From the NCBI GenBank assembly GCA_035498035.1, contig DATKAN010000026.1, positions 62,001-126,000 of the forward strand: DNA of 64,000 bases, in the 5' to 3' direction. The notes beneath the pieces are model-generated. The model was not told the origin of the DNA and did not search any database. It was given only the letters and a program-made list of their open reading frames with translations. Below, piece by piece: positions 35,647 through 45,040 of the stretch (its first letter is position 1; each line of letters begins with the position of its first letter). A program made the position numbers and the translations under genes. The DNA comes from Nitrospiria bacterium. Its GTDB lineage: Bacteria; Nitrospirota; Nitrospiria; JACQBZ01.

Positions 35647-36302
35647 AGACGGGAGCCTGGGATGACCCGAGTGGGTTTACGCTCTTGGAACTTTTGATCG
35701 CCTTGGGGATTGCCGTGGTGCTCGTGACGCTCCTGTATGAAACCTTCAATGCGGTACTCCGGTCCACGCAGATCGTGGATCAAGAGAGTGAAATCGATCA
35801 AATGGTCCGGGTCAGTATGGAGCGGATGACGTCCGAACTGAGGTCGGCTTACTGGCGTCCGTCTTCGGACGCCGGGAGCGCGTCGGTATTTTTGTTCGAT
35901 GGCGAGGACGGGACCGGCGGCGCGCAGCCCGCGGATACGCTTCGGTTTACGACGCTTTCTCATGCCCTAGCCAGCGCAGGAAACACCGACCCGTCGGTAT
36001 CGATTGTGGAGTACGCCCTCATTCCGGATCAGGAGACTGACACGGCCGTTCTGATGCACCGGGAAGAAACGAGCCCCCTCAGTCCGTCGGTGAATAGTTT
36101 GGAAGAGTACGAACTCGGAGAGTCGGTGATCGGATTGAACTTCCGGTATTTCGACGGACAGGATTGGTGGGATCAATGGAACGATGCGGATAAAAAGAAA
36201 TTACCGAAGGCGGTCGAGATCCAACTCATCATTAAAGATCACGCCGGTCAGGAACGTCGGTTCATCACCCAAACCGATATTCCCATCGGCCAGTCGTCAT
36301 GA
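35643..36302 (+). CDS. gspJ: minor pseudopilin GspJ
   Basis: 219 aa, GTG start overlapping the gspI stop (GTGA). Cleavage site DPSG|FTLLELLIALGI (Glu at +5). GspJ pattern: SMERMTSELRSAYW near residue 60 and LNFRYFDGQDWWDQW near 165. The last 4 bp overlap gspN. Confidence 0.9.
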   Translation: MKTGAWDDPSGFTLLELLIALGIAVVLVTLLYETFNAVLRSTQIVDQESEIDQMVRVSMERMTSELRSAYWRPSSDAGSASVFLFDGEDGTGGAQPADTLRFTTLSHALASAGNTDPSVSIVEYALIPDQETDTAVLMHREETSPLSPSVNSLEEYELGESVIGLNFRYFDGQDWWDQWNDADKKKLPKAVEIQLIIKDHAGQERRFITQTDIPIGQSS

Positions 36303-37357
36303 ATCGAACCGGGTGGTTTCAATGGATGAGCCGACATCGGACGGGATTCGTTACGGTCCTCGGATACGCCACCGCCGCCGCCATCACCATCACAATCTTT
36401 GTGTATCTGACCTTTCCTTGGCAGAAACTTTCGGAATGGATACGGATCAAGGTGGAGCAGGCTGCGAATCTTCAGGTCACGGTCCAAGATAGTCGTGTCC
36501 GGTTTCCGTTCCTTCTGGTCTGGAAAGGGGTTGCGGTGAGTCGGGCGGGGCATCCCGTTCCGGTTCTAATGACGGCGGACCAGATATCCGTTGGTTGGCC
36601 GATCGGTGCGATTCTGCGGCGGCATATGGATCTGGACTTGGCGATCCAGGCGTGGGGGGGAGAAGCCCGCGGCCGTTTAACGGCTCGCCGGACAACGCAG
36701 GGAATTCAATACCACCTGGAGGCCAGTGGTAAGGGTTTCGAACTCGGAAGACTGGCGGCGTTGTTTCAGCTCCCATCCGAGGACATGTTCGGCACGGTTC
36801 GGATCAGCCGGTTTGAGCATGACTGGACGAATCAGGACTGGATGCAGGGACAGGGGATCATGTCGCTTGAGGCCAGCGAGGTGGGGTTGAAGCGGTGGGA
36901 AATCCGGTTCAAACGTTTGAACGGAAGCGTGACCTTAAAAGCAGGAATGAGCAACCTTGAAAATTTCTCGGCACAGGGTGAAGCCCTGGATCTGGTTGGC
37001 AGCGGGAGCCTTCTTCTTCGATCGGAATTTATGGAAAGTCTCTTGAATTTCAATTCGCGTGTAACACTGCACAAGCCGACCGGTCCGCTTGCGCTGTTGG
37101 CAACCCTGGCCACCCCCGACGGTCACCTGGATTTCTCGCTTCGTGGCGTTCTAAAACAGCCGACGCCTTATGTCAACGGGTCTCCATTTTCGGCCCTCGC
37201 CACCGGGAGTCCCAATCCCTCGCCCGGAGCCAACCGTCCGGTGGGTTCGACGCCCCCGGCGGTCGTCCCGCAGCGTCCTGGTTTACCCTCCGAAGCCAAT
37301 CGATTCGTGGACCCGTCGGTCCGGCCGGCCGTTACACCGGGAGCCCGCGATCAATGA
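36299..37357 (+). CDS. gspN: type II secretion protein GspN
   Basis: 352 aa. One N-terminal membrane helix (about 20-42), starting with the family's TFPWQKLSEWI-type segment, then a mostly beta-stranded periplasmic domain with AsmA-like character, then a Pro/Ser-rich tail after about 290. This fits the GspN family often found in deltaproteobacterial and Nitrospirota gsp clusters; its exact role is unclear. It overlaps gspJ and gspL by 4 bp each (ATGA). Confidence 0.75.
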   Translation: MNRTGWFQWMSRHRTGFVTVLGYATAAAITITIFVYLTFPWQKLSEWIRIKVEQAANLQVTVQDSRVRFPFLLVWKGVAVSRAGHPVPVLMTADQISVGWPIGAILRRHMDLDLAIQAWGGEARGRLTARRTTQGIQYHLEASGKGFELGRLAALFQLPSEDMFGTVRISRFEHDWTNQDWMQGQGIMSLEASEVGLKRWEIRFKRLNGSVTLKAGMSNLENFSAQGEALDLVGSGSLLLRSEFMESLLNFNSRVTLHKPTGPLALLATLATPDGHLDFSLRGVLKQPTPYVNGSPFSALATGSPNPSPGANRPVGSTPPAVVPQRPGLPSEANRFVDPSVRPAVTPGARDQ

Positions 37358-38973
37358 AGTCTCCCATGACACAGCAGATCCTGGGTCTTGATTTCGGGTC
37401 TTCTTGCGTCAAGGCGGTCTCTTTACGAAAAAAGTGGACAGGGGTGGAGTGGACCGGCGGTTATCAAAAAGATTTGTCCCGGATTCAGGACCCGTTTGAA
37501 TGGGCCAAGGAACCGTTTGTCGGATTAAAGGAATGGATCGCCGAACATCGTCTGGCGACGGACCGTGTGGTGGTCTCGGTGCCGGTCCATTTGATCTCTC
37601 TGAGAACGCTGATTCTCCCATTTCAGGATGTCCGAAAGCTCGAAAAAGTGGTTCCATTCGAGGTCGAGGGGCTTCTTCCTTATTCCCTGGAGGAGGTCGT
37701 GGTGGACTACCAGGTCACCGAGGTCGGGGAGGGCAAGTCGCATGTTTTGGTGGCGGCTGTTCCGTGTCACCTGATGAAAAATTATCTGGACCAACTCGCC
37801 CGGGCCGGGATCAATCCGGAATCGGTAGAGTTGGACGGCATGGCCTTGATGAATCTTGCGCATCAGGTCTTTTCGGAGCGGCCCGGCGCCGGAAACCGCG
37901 GGGAGGGTGATACGGCTGTGTTGGATATCGGCGCATCGAAAACGGTTGTCTGCATTCTGCACCGGGGACAGCCCCGCTTTCTGCGGACTCTTATGTGGGG
38001 AGGCCGGGATGTCACCGCGGTCCTGTCGGAGTCGTGCGGAATTTCTCCGGCCGAGGCGGAGGATTGGAAACGGCAGGCCGGTCTGATGGACGACGGGGTC
38101 TCCGCCCTTCACCAGAAAGGCGCATCCCAGGCGATCGGTCGGGCCCTCGAACCGCTGGTTTCGGAACTGATCCGGACCTTCCATGTATGCCAAAATCAGG
38201 AACCCGCGGCAAACCGTTCCAATGTAACCGAGCTGATCCTGTACGGCGGGGGAAGCAAACTCAAGGGTCTGGAGTCTCATCTCGGGTCTGAATTGGGGGT
38301 GCGTACGTTAACCCCGACGCCCAAGATCGCATCGGTTAACGGGAGCCGTTGGGATCCGGCCTTGGCCCTGAGTCTGGGGCTGGCATTGAAAGGGACCCAG
38401 CCGGCGGACGGGTCGCGGATGAACTTTCGCAAGGGGGAATTTGCGTTCGGCCGAGCGGCTGCGGCATCCCGTTCCCGCACGCGCTACGTATGGGTAGGGG
38501 CCCTTCTCGTCGCGGCGGTTGCCGCCGCGGATCTTTATATGAAGTACAACCTTCAAGTCAGCAAATATGAAGCGCTGAAGACCCAAGTCCGGGAGGAGTT
38601 TCGTGCCATGTTCCCGGACGTGACCAATGTCGTGGATGAGGTTCAGCAGGCGAAGACGGCCGTCGCCGACATGAAGAAGAAATCGGCGATGTTTGGATTG
38701 GGCGATTGGACGCCGTTACAATTGATGGCCGAAGTGACTCGACGCATGCCTCCCTCGGTAAAGATCGAGGTCCAGGATTTCGTGATCGAGCCGGGCCGCC
38801 TGCGGTTGGAAGCCGAAACGGACAGCTTCGAATCCGTGGATAAAATCAAGGCCTCGCTGGGACAGTTTGAGGCGTTCAAAGACGTGACGGTCAGCGACGC
38901 CAAGGTCAGTGCGGATCAGTCCCGGGTGCGCTTCCGCCTGACGATGACCTTGGTGCCAAAAGGGGCGGGATGA
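37354..38973 (+). CDS. gspL: type II secretion protein GspL (PilM-like actin fold fused to PilN-like domain)
   Basis: 539 aa. Residues 1-350 form an actin-like ATPase fold as in PilM/GspL cytoplasmic domains (LGLDFGSSCVKAVSL; VLDIGASKTVVCIL; LYGGGSKLKGL). A membrane helix at about 377-395 is followed by a periplasmic ferredoxin-like PilN-type domain (about 400-539). GspL recruits GspE to the membrane and pairs with GspM. ATGA overlaps with both gspN and gspM indicate coupled translation. Confidence 0.85.
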   Translation: MKSPMTQQILGLDFGSSCVKAVSLRKKWTGVEWTGGYQKDLSRIQDPFEWAKEPFVGLKEWIAEHRLATDRVVVSVPVHLISLRTLILPFQDVRKLEKVVPFEVEGLLPYSLEEVVVDYQVTEVGEGKSHVLVAAVPCHLMKNYLDQLARAGINPESVELDGMALMNLAHQVFSERPGAGNRGEGDTAVLDIGASKTVVCILHRGQPRFLRTLMWGGRDVTAVLSESCGISPAEAEDWKRQAGLMDDGVSALHQKGASQAIGRALEPLVSELIRTFHVCQNQEPAANRSNVTELILYGGGSKLKGLESHLGSELGVRTLTPTPKIASVNGSRWDPALALSLGLALKGTQPADGSRMNFRKGEFAFGRAAAASRSRTRYVWVGALLVAAVAAADLYMKYNLQVSKYEALKTQVREEFRAMFPDVTNVVDEVQQAKTAVADMKKKSAMFGLGDWTPLQLMAEVTRRMPPSVKIEVQDFVIEPGRLRLEAETDSFESVDKIKASLGQFEAFKDVTVSDAKVSADQSRVRFRLTMTLVPKGAG

Positions 38974-39557
38974 ACGCTATTTTCCAAACGGCTTTTGTTC
39001 AGCAACTTCTGGTTCGGCTTCGGCGCGACCGGATCACACCCCGTGAGCGGATCTACCTCATCATCGGCGGGGTGACGCTGATCGGACTCCTCTTCTACGG
39101 AATTTATTCCGCCGCCGTATCCTATCTCGATCGGGTAAAGGGACTCGACCGGCTGATCCGCCAGAAAGAGGAGGCCCTGGCCACGCTGGGACAATTCCGT
39201 CGGGAATATGTCCAGATCAAGACCCAGGTCGGTTCTCTGGATGAACGGATTAAAAAGGATCAGGGAAATTTTTCGCTTCTATCGTTTCTGGAGTCGCTGG
39301 CCGGGACGACCGACGTGCGGTCCAAAATCGCCTACATGCGGCCTCAGGCGGCTGTGCCGGTGGACCAGTACCGGGAGGTTTCGGTCGAGATGAAGATTGA
39401 GAATGTAACGTTGGATCAGGCTGTGCGGTTTCTTTCCGCAATCGAACAAGCCCCGCATGTTTTGAAGATCAAGAACCTGCATTTCCGGACGCGTTTTGCC
39501 AATCAGCAATATTTGGATGTGACCTTCCTCGTTAGTACCTATGAGAAGTCCGGCTGA
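38970..39557 (+). CDS. gspM: type II secretion protein GspM
   Basis: 195 aa. A cytoplasmic N-terminus, one membrane helix (about 30-52), a helical linker (DRLIRQKEEALATLGQFR) and a small periplasmic ferredoxin-like domain. It overlaps gspL by 4 bp. It ends 5 bp before the stop codon of a gene on the other strand. Confidence 0.82.
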   Translation: MNAIFQTAFVQQLLVRLRRDRITPRERIYLIIGGVTLIGLLFYGIYSAAVSYLDRVKGLDRLIRQKEEALATLGQFRREYVQIKTQVGSLDERIKKDQGNFSLLSFLESLAGTTDVRSKIAYMRPQAAVPVDQYREVSVEMKIENVTLDQAVRFLSAIEQAPHVLKIKNLHFRTRFANQQYLDVTFLVSTYEKSG

Positions 39558-39562
39558 AGGGA

Positions 39563-40453
39563 TTAGGAACCGGCGGCGGCATCGATGGTCGGGTAGAGCG
39601 GATAGAAGTGGGAGTTGGGCTGGATGGCATCCAGCAATCCATCCGTGAAAAGGTCGAATCGTCCGTTGCCGTCTGTGTCGTCAAAGAAGAACATGCTGCC
39701 TGCGTGGACGGTCAGTTTGACGGCAAACGTTCCTTTCGGGCTGCTCGGTATGTGGAGAAATTTTGGAAGATCAATTGTGACGGTGGAACTGTAGATGTGA
39801 TCGGGGAACCGGGAAGCCGGGACCTGCAAGGGGACAGTGGGTCTAGACGCCGCGAGCGATATGTAGGCCCCGTTGCTGGTGTCTATCCAGCTAAAGTTTG
39901 GGTTGCTTGTGACGTCGCCGACGAGGACCTCGCCCTCGTTGACCGGCGCGGCGAGGAGCGGATCGGTCAGGTCGAGCGTATAGAACCGAAACCGTTGATT
40001 GAGGGGAACGTTGTTCACGTACACCGGGACTTGGAGTTCGAAGTAGGTCAATTCGAGCTGCACCTGGCTGAAGTCGCATGGACATCCGGAGGGGAAGGCG
40101 TTGTTGATCTCGGCGGACTGGGCGGTTGTGGTAAGGTCCAGGACCAGGGGCGTGGCGCTGTTCTGGGTATCGAAAATTGTGTAGGATGGATCGGTTTCTT
40201 GCGACATGATCAACCGGACGCTCTTGACCCCGACCGTTACGACCGAGTTGTTTGGGGATAGAAAACTGTCAGAATAGCTGTCGCTGTCACCGCTGGGGGG
40301 CTCATTGCTGAAATCGGCCACGAATACCGCCTCAATGCCATCGTTTTTATTATTACCGCAGGCGGCGAGTAGAAGGGAAAAAAGAAATAATCCCGCGGCC
40401 CAGACCCACGCTGCGGCCGGCACATGTTTTCGAGTTGAAAGGAACGATTTCAT
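39563..40453 (-). CDS. predicted lipoprotein encoded antisense inside the gsp cluster
   Basis: 296 aa. Signal peptide with lipobox LLAAC (Cys about 32). The mature protein is beta-rich and Asp/Ser/Thr/Pro-rich, with a CPC pair (SGCPCDF) and an EF-hand-like Ca2+ loop DDTDGNGRFD near residue 255. I do not recognise a family. It sits on the minus strand between gspM (stops 5 bp apart) and gspK (starts 21 bp apart). Either it is a secreted or surface-displayed client of this T2SS, or it is a chance insertion; the first is inference. Confidence 0.75.
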   Translation of the reverse strand: MKSFLSTRKHVPAAAWVWAAGLFLFSLLLAACGNNKNDGIEAVFVADFSNEPPSGDSDSYSDSFLSPNNSVVTVGVKSVRLIMSQETDPSYTIFDTQNSATPLVLDLTTTAQSAEINNAFPSGCPCDFSQVQLELTYFELQVPVYVNNVPLNQRFRFYTLDLTDPLLAAPVNEGEVLVGDVTSNPNFSWIDTSNGAYISLAASRPTVPLQVPASRFPDHIYSSTVTIDLPKFLHIPSSPKGTFAVKLTVHAGSMFFFDDTDGNGRFDLFTDGLLDAIQPNSHFYPLYPTIDAAAGS

Positions 40454-40474
40454 CTTCGATATTATTGTAGCAGA

Positions 40475-41467
40475 ATGGCGATCCGTTTGAAAATAATAAG
40501 TCGAGGAGTCGCGAAATCAGGGCTCGACGTGCCGTTCCGTAACGAGCAAGGGATCGCGCTGCTCCTGACCCTGGTGATTCTGGTGCTGCTCACGGCCATC
40601 ATCGTGGAATTCGATTATGGCGCCAAAGTGAATTTAATCACGGCCGGAAATTTCCGAGATGAGGTGCAGGCCATTTATCTGGCCAAATCGGGCGTGGCCG
40701 CGGCCCGCGCTGCGCTGAAGGATGACGCTCTACACCACGGGGCCTACGACGCCTTGACCGAACTGTGGGCGCAACCCATACCGGCCTATCCGGTGGGCGA
40801 GGGAGCCGTCTCGATCGAGATCACGGATGAATCCGGCAAAATCGACATCAACCGTCTGGGAAATAAAGATCCTACGGTGAGGAACGATACCCAAGCCATA
40901 TTGATCCGACTCCTGGAAGTCCTGGAGGTGGATCGAAATATGATCGAGCCGATCGTCCAGGCGGCCCAGAATTGGGTCGATTCGAACTCCATACAAGACT
41001 GCCCCGAAGAATTCTATTATGAGCAGCAGACTCCTCCTTATCGTTGCAAAAAGGCCTTCATGGACACCCTCTCGGAATTACTTCTGGTAAGGGGGGTCAC
41101 CCCGGAGATCTATAAGAAAATCCAGCCCTATGTCACGACGGTTTCCTCCCCATTTCACCCTATCAATGTCAATACGGCTGAACTTCCGATTATAGAAGCG
41201 CTGGATGAGAATATCAATGCGGATATCGCGGCCTGCATCCAGGACCGTCGGCCTTATGAAAATAGTTCCATGTCCGATTTCTTCGGTTGCGGGCAGGCTG
41301 TCGGCATATGCAATATGACTTCGCCCTGTCGAAGACAGATCGGGGTTCTAAGCAGCTATTTCTCGGTGAAATCGCATGCAACGATCCATGACACCGAGAA
41401 GATCATCACGGCATTGATCAAACGACAAGGCAGTACTACAAACCTTCTATCCTGGCAAGTCGAGTAG
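40475..41467 (+). CDS. gspK: minor pseudopilin GspK
   Basis: 330 aa. Leader of about 26 residues, cleavage site NEQG|IALLLTLVILVLL; like other GspK proteins it lacks the Glu at +5. A large alpha-helical insert domain follows, with DESGKIDINRLG and the SAM-like repeats (HPINVNTAELPIIEAL) typical of GspK. It lies apart from H-I-J, after gspM and the antisense lipoprotein gene, so it may need its own promoter. Confidence 0.87.
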   Translation: MAIRLKIISRGVAKSGLDVPFRNEQGIALLLTLVILVLLTAIIVEFDYGAKVNLITAGNFRDEVQAIYLAKSGVAAARAALKDDALHHGAYDALTELWAQPIPAYPVGEGAVSIEITDESGKIDINRLGNKDPTVRNDTQAILIRLLEVLEVDRNMIEPIVQAAQNWVDSNSIQDCPEEFYYEQQTPPYRCKKAFMDTLSELLLVRGVTPEIYKKIQPYVTTVSSPFHPINVNTAELPIIEALDENINADIAACIQDRRPYENSSMSDFFGCGQAVGICNMTSPCRRQIGVLSSYFSVKSHATIHDTEKIITALIKRQGSTTNLLSWQVE

Positions 41468-41533
41468 GCCGTCGTGATGATTTTTCCATGAAAGGTGTTT
41501 TTGGCGGGAAAAAGACCTTGGATAATATCGTGG

Positions 41534-41983
41534 CTATTCCATCTGAACCGACTTAATACTGAACTTGATCCTTCCTTCCATCCACTGGTCCGGACAGTTT
41601 TCCGTATCTTGGATAAAATTCCCGATCTCCTGCGGGTTCACGGCGCGAAGATCGCCCTTGGCGTTCCCTGGAACGATGACGCGGAGGGGCAATGCCAGAT
41701 CTTCCTGAGTCAGCCTCTTTCCCTTCGCGTCCAGCATCTCAAGATGAAGCGTGAAACCTTTGACCGGTTGACTTCCCGTGTTTTTGATTTCACCGAACAC
41801 CTCGCAGACGACCCTATCCCGCTGGAAGTCCTGGTAGCGGTGCGCGTGCACGGCTAAGGGAGTGATCGGCCATCGCTCTTTCGCCGGTTCCGCCGGTCGG
41901 CTAAACAAGACAAGACAGAAAAGCGCGATAACACTGATTAGACAAAAACGCATCAAATTCGCTTGGCCTCGAATTGTGTTCAT
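41534..41983 (-). CDS. exported protein with FxLYD-like domain
   Basis: 149 aa. N-terminal signal sequence (either from this ATG or from Met-11 at 41953), then a single immunoglobulin-like domain: VVCEVFGEIKNTGSQPVKGF and LEMLDAKGKRL match the FxLYD style. Such domains are common in envelope proteins of unknown function. It is divergent from the helicase gene. Confidence 0.6.
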   Translation of the reverse strand: MNTIRGQANLMRFCLISVIALFCLVLFSRPAEPAKERWPITPLAVHAHRYQDFQRDRVVCEVFGEIKNTGSQPVKGFTLHLEMLDAKGKRLTQEDLALPLRVIVPGNAKGDLRAVNPQEIGNFIQDTENCPDQWMEGRIKFSIKSVQME

Positions 41984-42090
41984 ATGCTTGAAGCCGGTTT
42001 TCGGATGTGTTATTCTTCAATAGGGCTTTTTGTACGTCACCAATCAGTTTACGCACAACGGTTTTGAATTTCAAGCCTAAAGGATTCGAT

Positions 42091-44097
42091 GTGATCGAAG
42101 ATCATCATTATGTATTAAAGCGACCTTCCACGGCCCAGACTTCACCGCGATTTACGATCGATTACGAGAAAGAGCTTAATCCGGCTCAGTATGCGGCCGT
42201 GAGCGCTTTGGACGGGCCTGTTCTGGTGATCGCCGGCGCCGGAAGCGGCAAAACCCGCACCCTGGTTTACCGGGTCGCCCGGCTGATCGAGTCGGGACTA
42301 CCACTCCAAAACCTACTCCTGCTGACCTTTACCCGAAAAGCGGCTCAGGAGATGCTCAGTCGAGCGGGTATTCTGCTTGGAACCGCGTGCGATCGAGTGG
42401 CCGGCGGGACCTTTCATGCTTTTTCGAATACCCTCCTTCGACGACATGGAAAGGCCATCGGGTTGGATCCAGCCTTCACCATCTTGGACCGTTCGGACAG
42501 CGAGGATGTGGTCCACCTGCTCCGTAATGCTCGGGGGCTCGGAGATCGAGAGAAACGTTTTCCCCGAAAGAATACCCTGGCGGATATGTTCAGCGCTTCG
42601 GCGAACAAGGCCACCGCACTGGAAGAGATCGTCCTGATGGATTACCCCCACTTCTCCGAGCATCTTGAGCCGATCCTAAAGTTGGAGAAGGCCTACGCCG
42701 ATTATAAACAACAGCGATCGCTTCTGGATTACGATGACCTGCTTCTCAAACTGCGGGAACTTCTGGAAAACCGTCAGGATATTCGTGAACAACTTTCAGA
42801 TACCTATCGAGCGATTATGGTGGATGAATATCAGGACACCAACAAAATTCAGGCGCGTGTGGTCAGATTCCTTTGCACGCGGCATGAGAATATTATGGTG
42901 GTCGGCGATGATGCCCAGAGCATTTATTCCTTTCGTGGAGCCCACTTTAAGAACATCATGGATTTTCCAAAAGAGTTTCCCAAGGCACGAATCTTTAAAC
43001 TGGAAGAAAATTACCGGAGCACGCAGCCGATTCTCAACCTGACAAACGAAATCATCAATCAGGCCCATGAAAAATATCCCAAGCACCTTTTCACCCATCA
43101 AAGGGAAGGCAATCGTCCGGTGCTGGTTCGGGCCGAGAACGAAAACTGGCAGTCACGGTTCGTCTGCCAAAGAATATTGGAGCTGCGGGAAGAAGGAGTG
43201 CCGCTGGGGGAGATCGCGGTTCTTTTCCGTTCAAGTCACCATTCCTTTGATCTAGAAATCGAGTTGGTCAAGCATGGTCTGCCCTTTGTAAAGCGGGGGG
43301 GCTTCAAGTTCATCGAGACGACTCATATAAAAGACGTCCTGGCCCATCTCCGGGTTTTGCAGAACCCCCGAGATGCCGTGAGTTGGAACCGGCTTCTCCT
43401 TTTGATCGAAGGGGTGGGGCCCAAAAAGAGCCAGGCCATTATTGCAACCCTAGCGGCGTCCATGGCCAGAGGGACGGATTGGCTGACCGCATTGAAAACG
43501 CAATGCCTTCAGGCCTCGGGGGGATCGGTGCTGAAAGAGGTGACCCGCTTGTTCGAAGATCTGAGGGAAGCCCTCCAAATTCCTTCCGAGCAATTGAACC
43601 GAATCTACACCTATTACATTCCTCTCCTATCGCAGCGATTTGACGACCACCCCAAACGGATCAAGGATCTCGAACATCTCTATGCGATTACGGAACGTTA
43701 TCTCAATCTCGATGGCTTCTTAAGCGACATCACACTTGAACCCCCAAGCGAGTTGGTATCCGAGCTCGAACCGACCGGGAGATCGCCCGTACAGGACGTT
43801 GAAAGGCTGATTTTATCCACCATCCACTCGGCCAAAGGGCTAGAATGGCATACCGTGTTTATCATTTGGGCTCTTGACGGGAAGTTTCCATCGATGTATT
43901 CCATTGATAATCAAGATGAACTAGAAGAGGAACGGCGGCTAATGTATGTGGCCGCCACCCGCGCAAAGAAGGGGCTGTATATTACTTATCCTATCAATAT
44001 TTATGAAAAGATACAGGGAACGATTTTATCCCGGCCGAGTCGTTTTTTAAATGGAATTCCACGGAACTATTACGACTCGTGGTCGCTGTTAGAATAA
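42091..44097 (+). CDS. UvrD/Rep/PcrA-type superfamily 1 DNA helicase
   Basis: 668 aa from a GTG at 42091, with AAAGGA 6 nt upstream. Helicase motifs run in order: Q-motif/NPAQYAAVSA, I AGAGSGKTRTL, Ia TFTRKAAQEM, II VDEYQDTN, III GDDAQSIYSFRGA, IV EENYRS, V TIHSAKGLEWHTVF, VI YVAATRAKKGL. It is a 3'-5' ATP-dependent helicase of repair or replication restart. It is a little short compared with UvrD (~720 aa) and lacks a long C-terminal tail. Neighbours give no specific role. Confidence 0.88.
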   Translation: MIEDHHYVLKRPSTAQTSPRFTIDYEKELNPAQYAAVSALDGPVLVIAGAGSGKTRTLVYRVARLIESGLPLQNLLLLTFTRKAAQEMLSRAGILLGTACDRVAGGTFHAFSNTLLRRHGKAIGLDPAFTILDRSDSEDVVHLLRNARGLGDREKRFPRKNTLADMFSASANKATALEEIVLMDYPHFSEHLEPILKLEKAYADYKQQRSLLDYDDLLLKLRELLENRQDIREQLSDTYRAIMVDEYQDTNKIQARVVRFLCTRHENIMVVGDDAQSIYSFRGAHFKNIMDFPKEFPKARIFKLEENYRSTQPILNLTNEIINQAHEKYPKHLFTHQREGNRPVLVRAENENWQSRFVCQRILELREEGVPLGEIAVLFRSSHHSFDLEIELVKHGLPFVKRGGFKFIETTHIKDVLAHLRVLQNPRDAVSWNRLLLLIEGVGPKKSQAIIATLAASMARGTDWLTALKTQCLQASGGSVLKEVTRLFEDLREALQIPSEQLNRIYTYYIPLLSQRFDDHPKRIKDLEHLYAITERYLNLDGFLSDITLEPPSELVSELEPTGRSPVQDVERLILSTIHSAKGLEWHTVFIIWALDGKFPSMYSIDNQDELEEERRLMYVAATRAKKGLYITYPINIYEKIQGTILSRPSRFLNGIPRNYYDSWSLLE

Positions 44098-44124
44098 AAT
44101 ATTAAAAATCAGATAGTTATAAAT

Positions 44125-44153
44125 TTGACAAAAAAGACAATGAGTGGTAAATT
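44125..44153 (+). promoter_or_regulatory. sigma-70-type promoter of the 44213 gene
   Basis: TTGACA (44125-44130), 17-nt spacer, TAAATT (44148-44153), in an AT-rich gap. The predicted start is about 44160, giving a leader of about 50 nt. Confidence 0.6.
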
Positions 44154-44212
44154 AAAAAAAAATCTAAATATTAGACATCGACCGAAGATGACAATGTTAA
44201 GAGGTATTAAAC

Positions 44213-44932
44213 GTGTTAAAGGTCCAGTTAAAGTCCATAATACTGGTTTCAGCCTTCTGGGCCCTTGCCTCTCGGGCGGGATACGCATTTGATGGTGCCC
44301 TTGATACAGTTATTATTACTCCTTCCCAAACCGACGTTATCCAGGAAAGCAACCGCACTTTAATAACCACGTTTTCAAATAATCTCGATTTAGCTTTTCA
44401 GAAGACACTCGATGATAAACACCCGCTTCTTTCTCTATATTATCGGGATCTTTACTCAAATGCCGGTTCCACCTACATGATGTCGGATACCGAACGGAAT
44501 TCAGAAGCCCGTCTTTTAACTAGACAGGCCCTCTCCAGGGCCCTCCAAGATACAGTTAACAATGTGAATCTACTCTACACCCTTAAAGCGTACGGTCACG
44601 CCATGACCTCGGCCAATATGAAGGTGAAGGACGGAAACATGAATTTTGAAGGGCCTTCCTTAAACCCTTCCGGAAACCGCGCTGATTCCGTCCCTCGAGA
44701 TGTGCTTCGCAGCAGTCTGATATTAAACGACAATGTTCATTTTGGATTGACCTTCCAGACGAGCTTTGGATCAGTTCAGTCCAATCTTACCTATTTCTTA
44801 GCCGGACGCGATATCCTGGGGGCCAGCCTTCAGGAGGACCTCACTCAAAATTCCAAACTCGTCTTGGAATATCGGATGGCGCCGGATGAAAACCGCGCGT
44901 TGCTCAGCCTCCGGCTTCCTTTCCAATACTAG
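44213..44932 (+). CDS. hypothetical exported protein, possible outer-membrane beta-barrel
   Basis: 239 aa, GTG start. A signal peptide ends near SRAGYA|FDG. The middle is helical and polar (residues 60-130). The last ~60 residues alternate polar and hydrophobic residues (GLTFQTSFGSVQSNLTYF; LVLEYRMAP; ALLSLRLPFQY) and end in an aromatic Tyr, as outer-membrane barrels do. I do not recognise a family. Upstream DNA and the gene itself are more AT-rich than the neighbours. It stands alone with its own promoter. Confidence 0.6.
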   Translation: MLKVQLKSIILVSAFWALASRAGYAFDGALDTVIITPSQTDVIQESNRTLITTFSNNLDLAFQKTLDDKHPLLSLYYRDLYSNAGSTYMMSDTERNSEARLLTRQALSRALQDTVNNVNLLYTLKAYGHAMTSANMKVKDGNMNFEGPSLNPSGNRADSVPRDVLRSSLILNDNVHFGLTFQTSFGSVQSNLTYFLAGRDILGASLQEDLTQNSKLVLEYRMAPDENRALLSLRLPFQY

Positions 44933-45040
44933 CCCTCCCATAATTTATTCGGGATTCCAGGTCTTCGCTGACCGATGACCCGTTGAAAAATCCAGGACCC
45001 GCCTTTGGTAAATTCACGGTCGGTTTGGACACGGGCAAAA

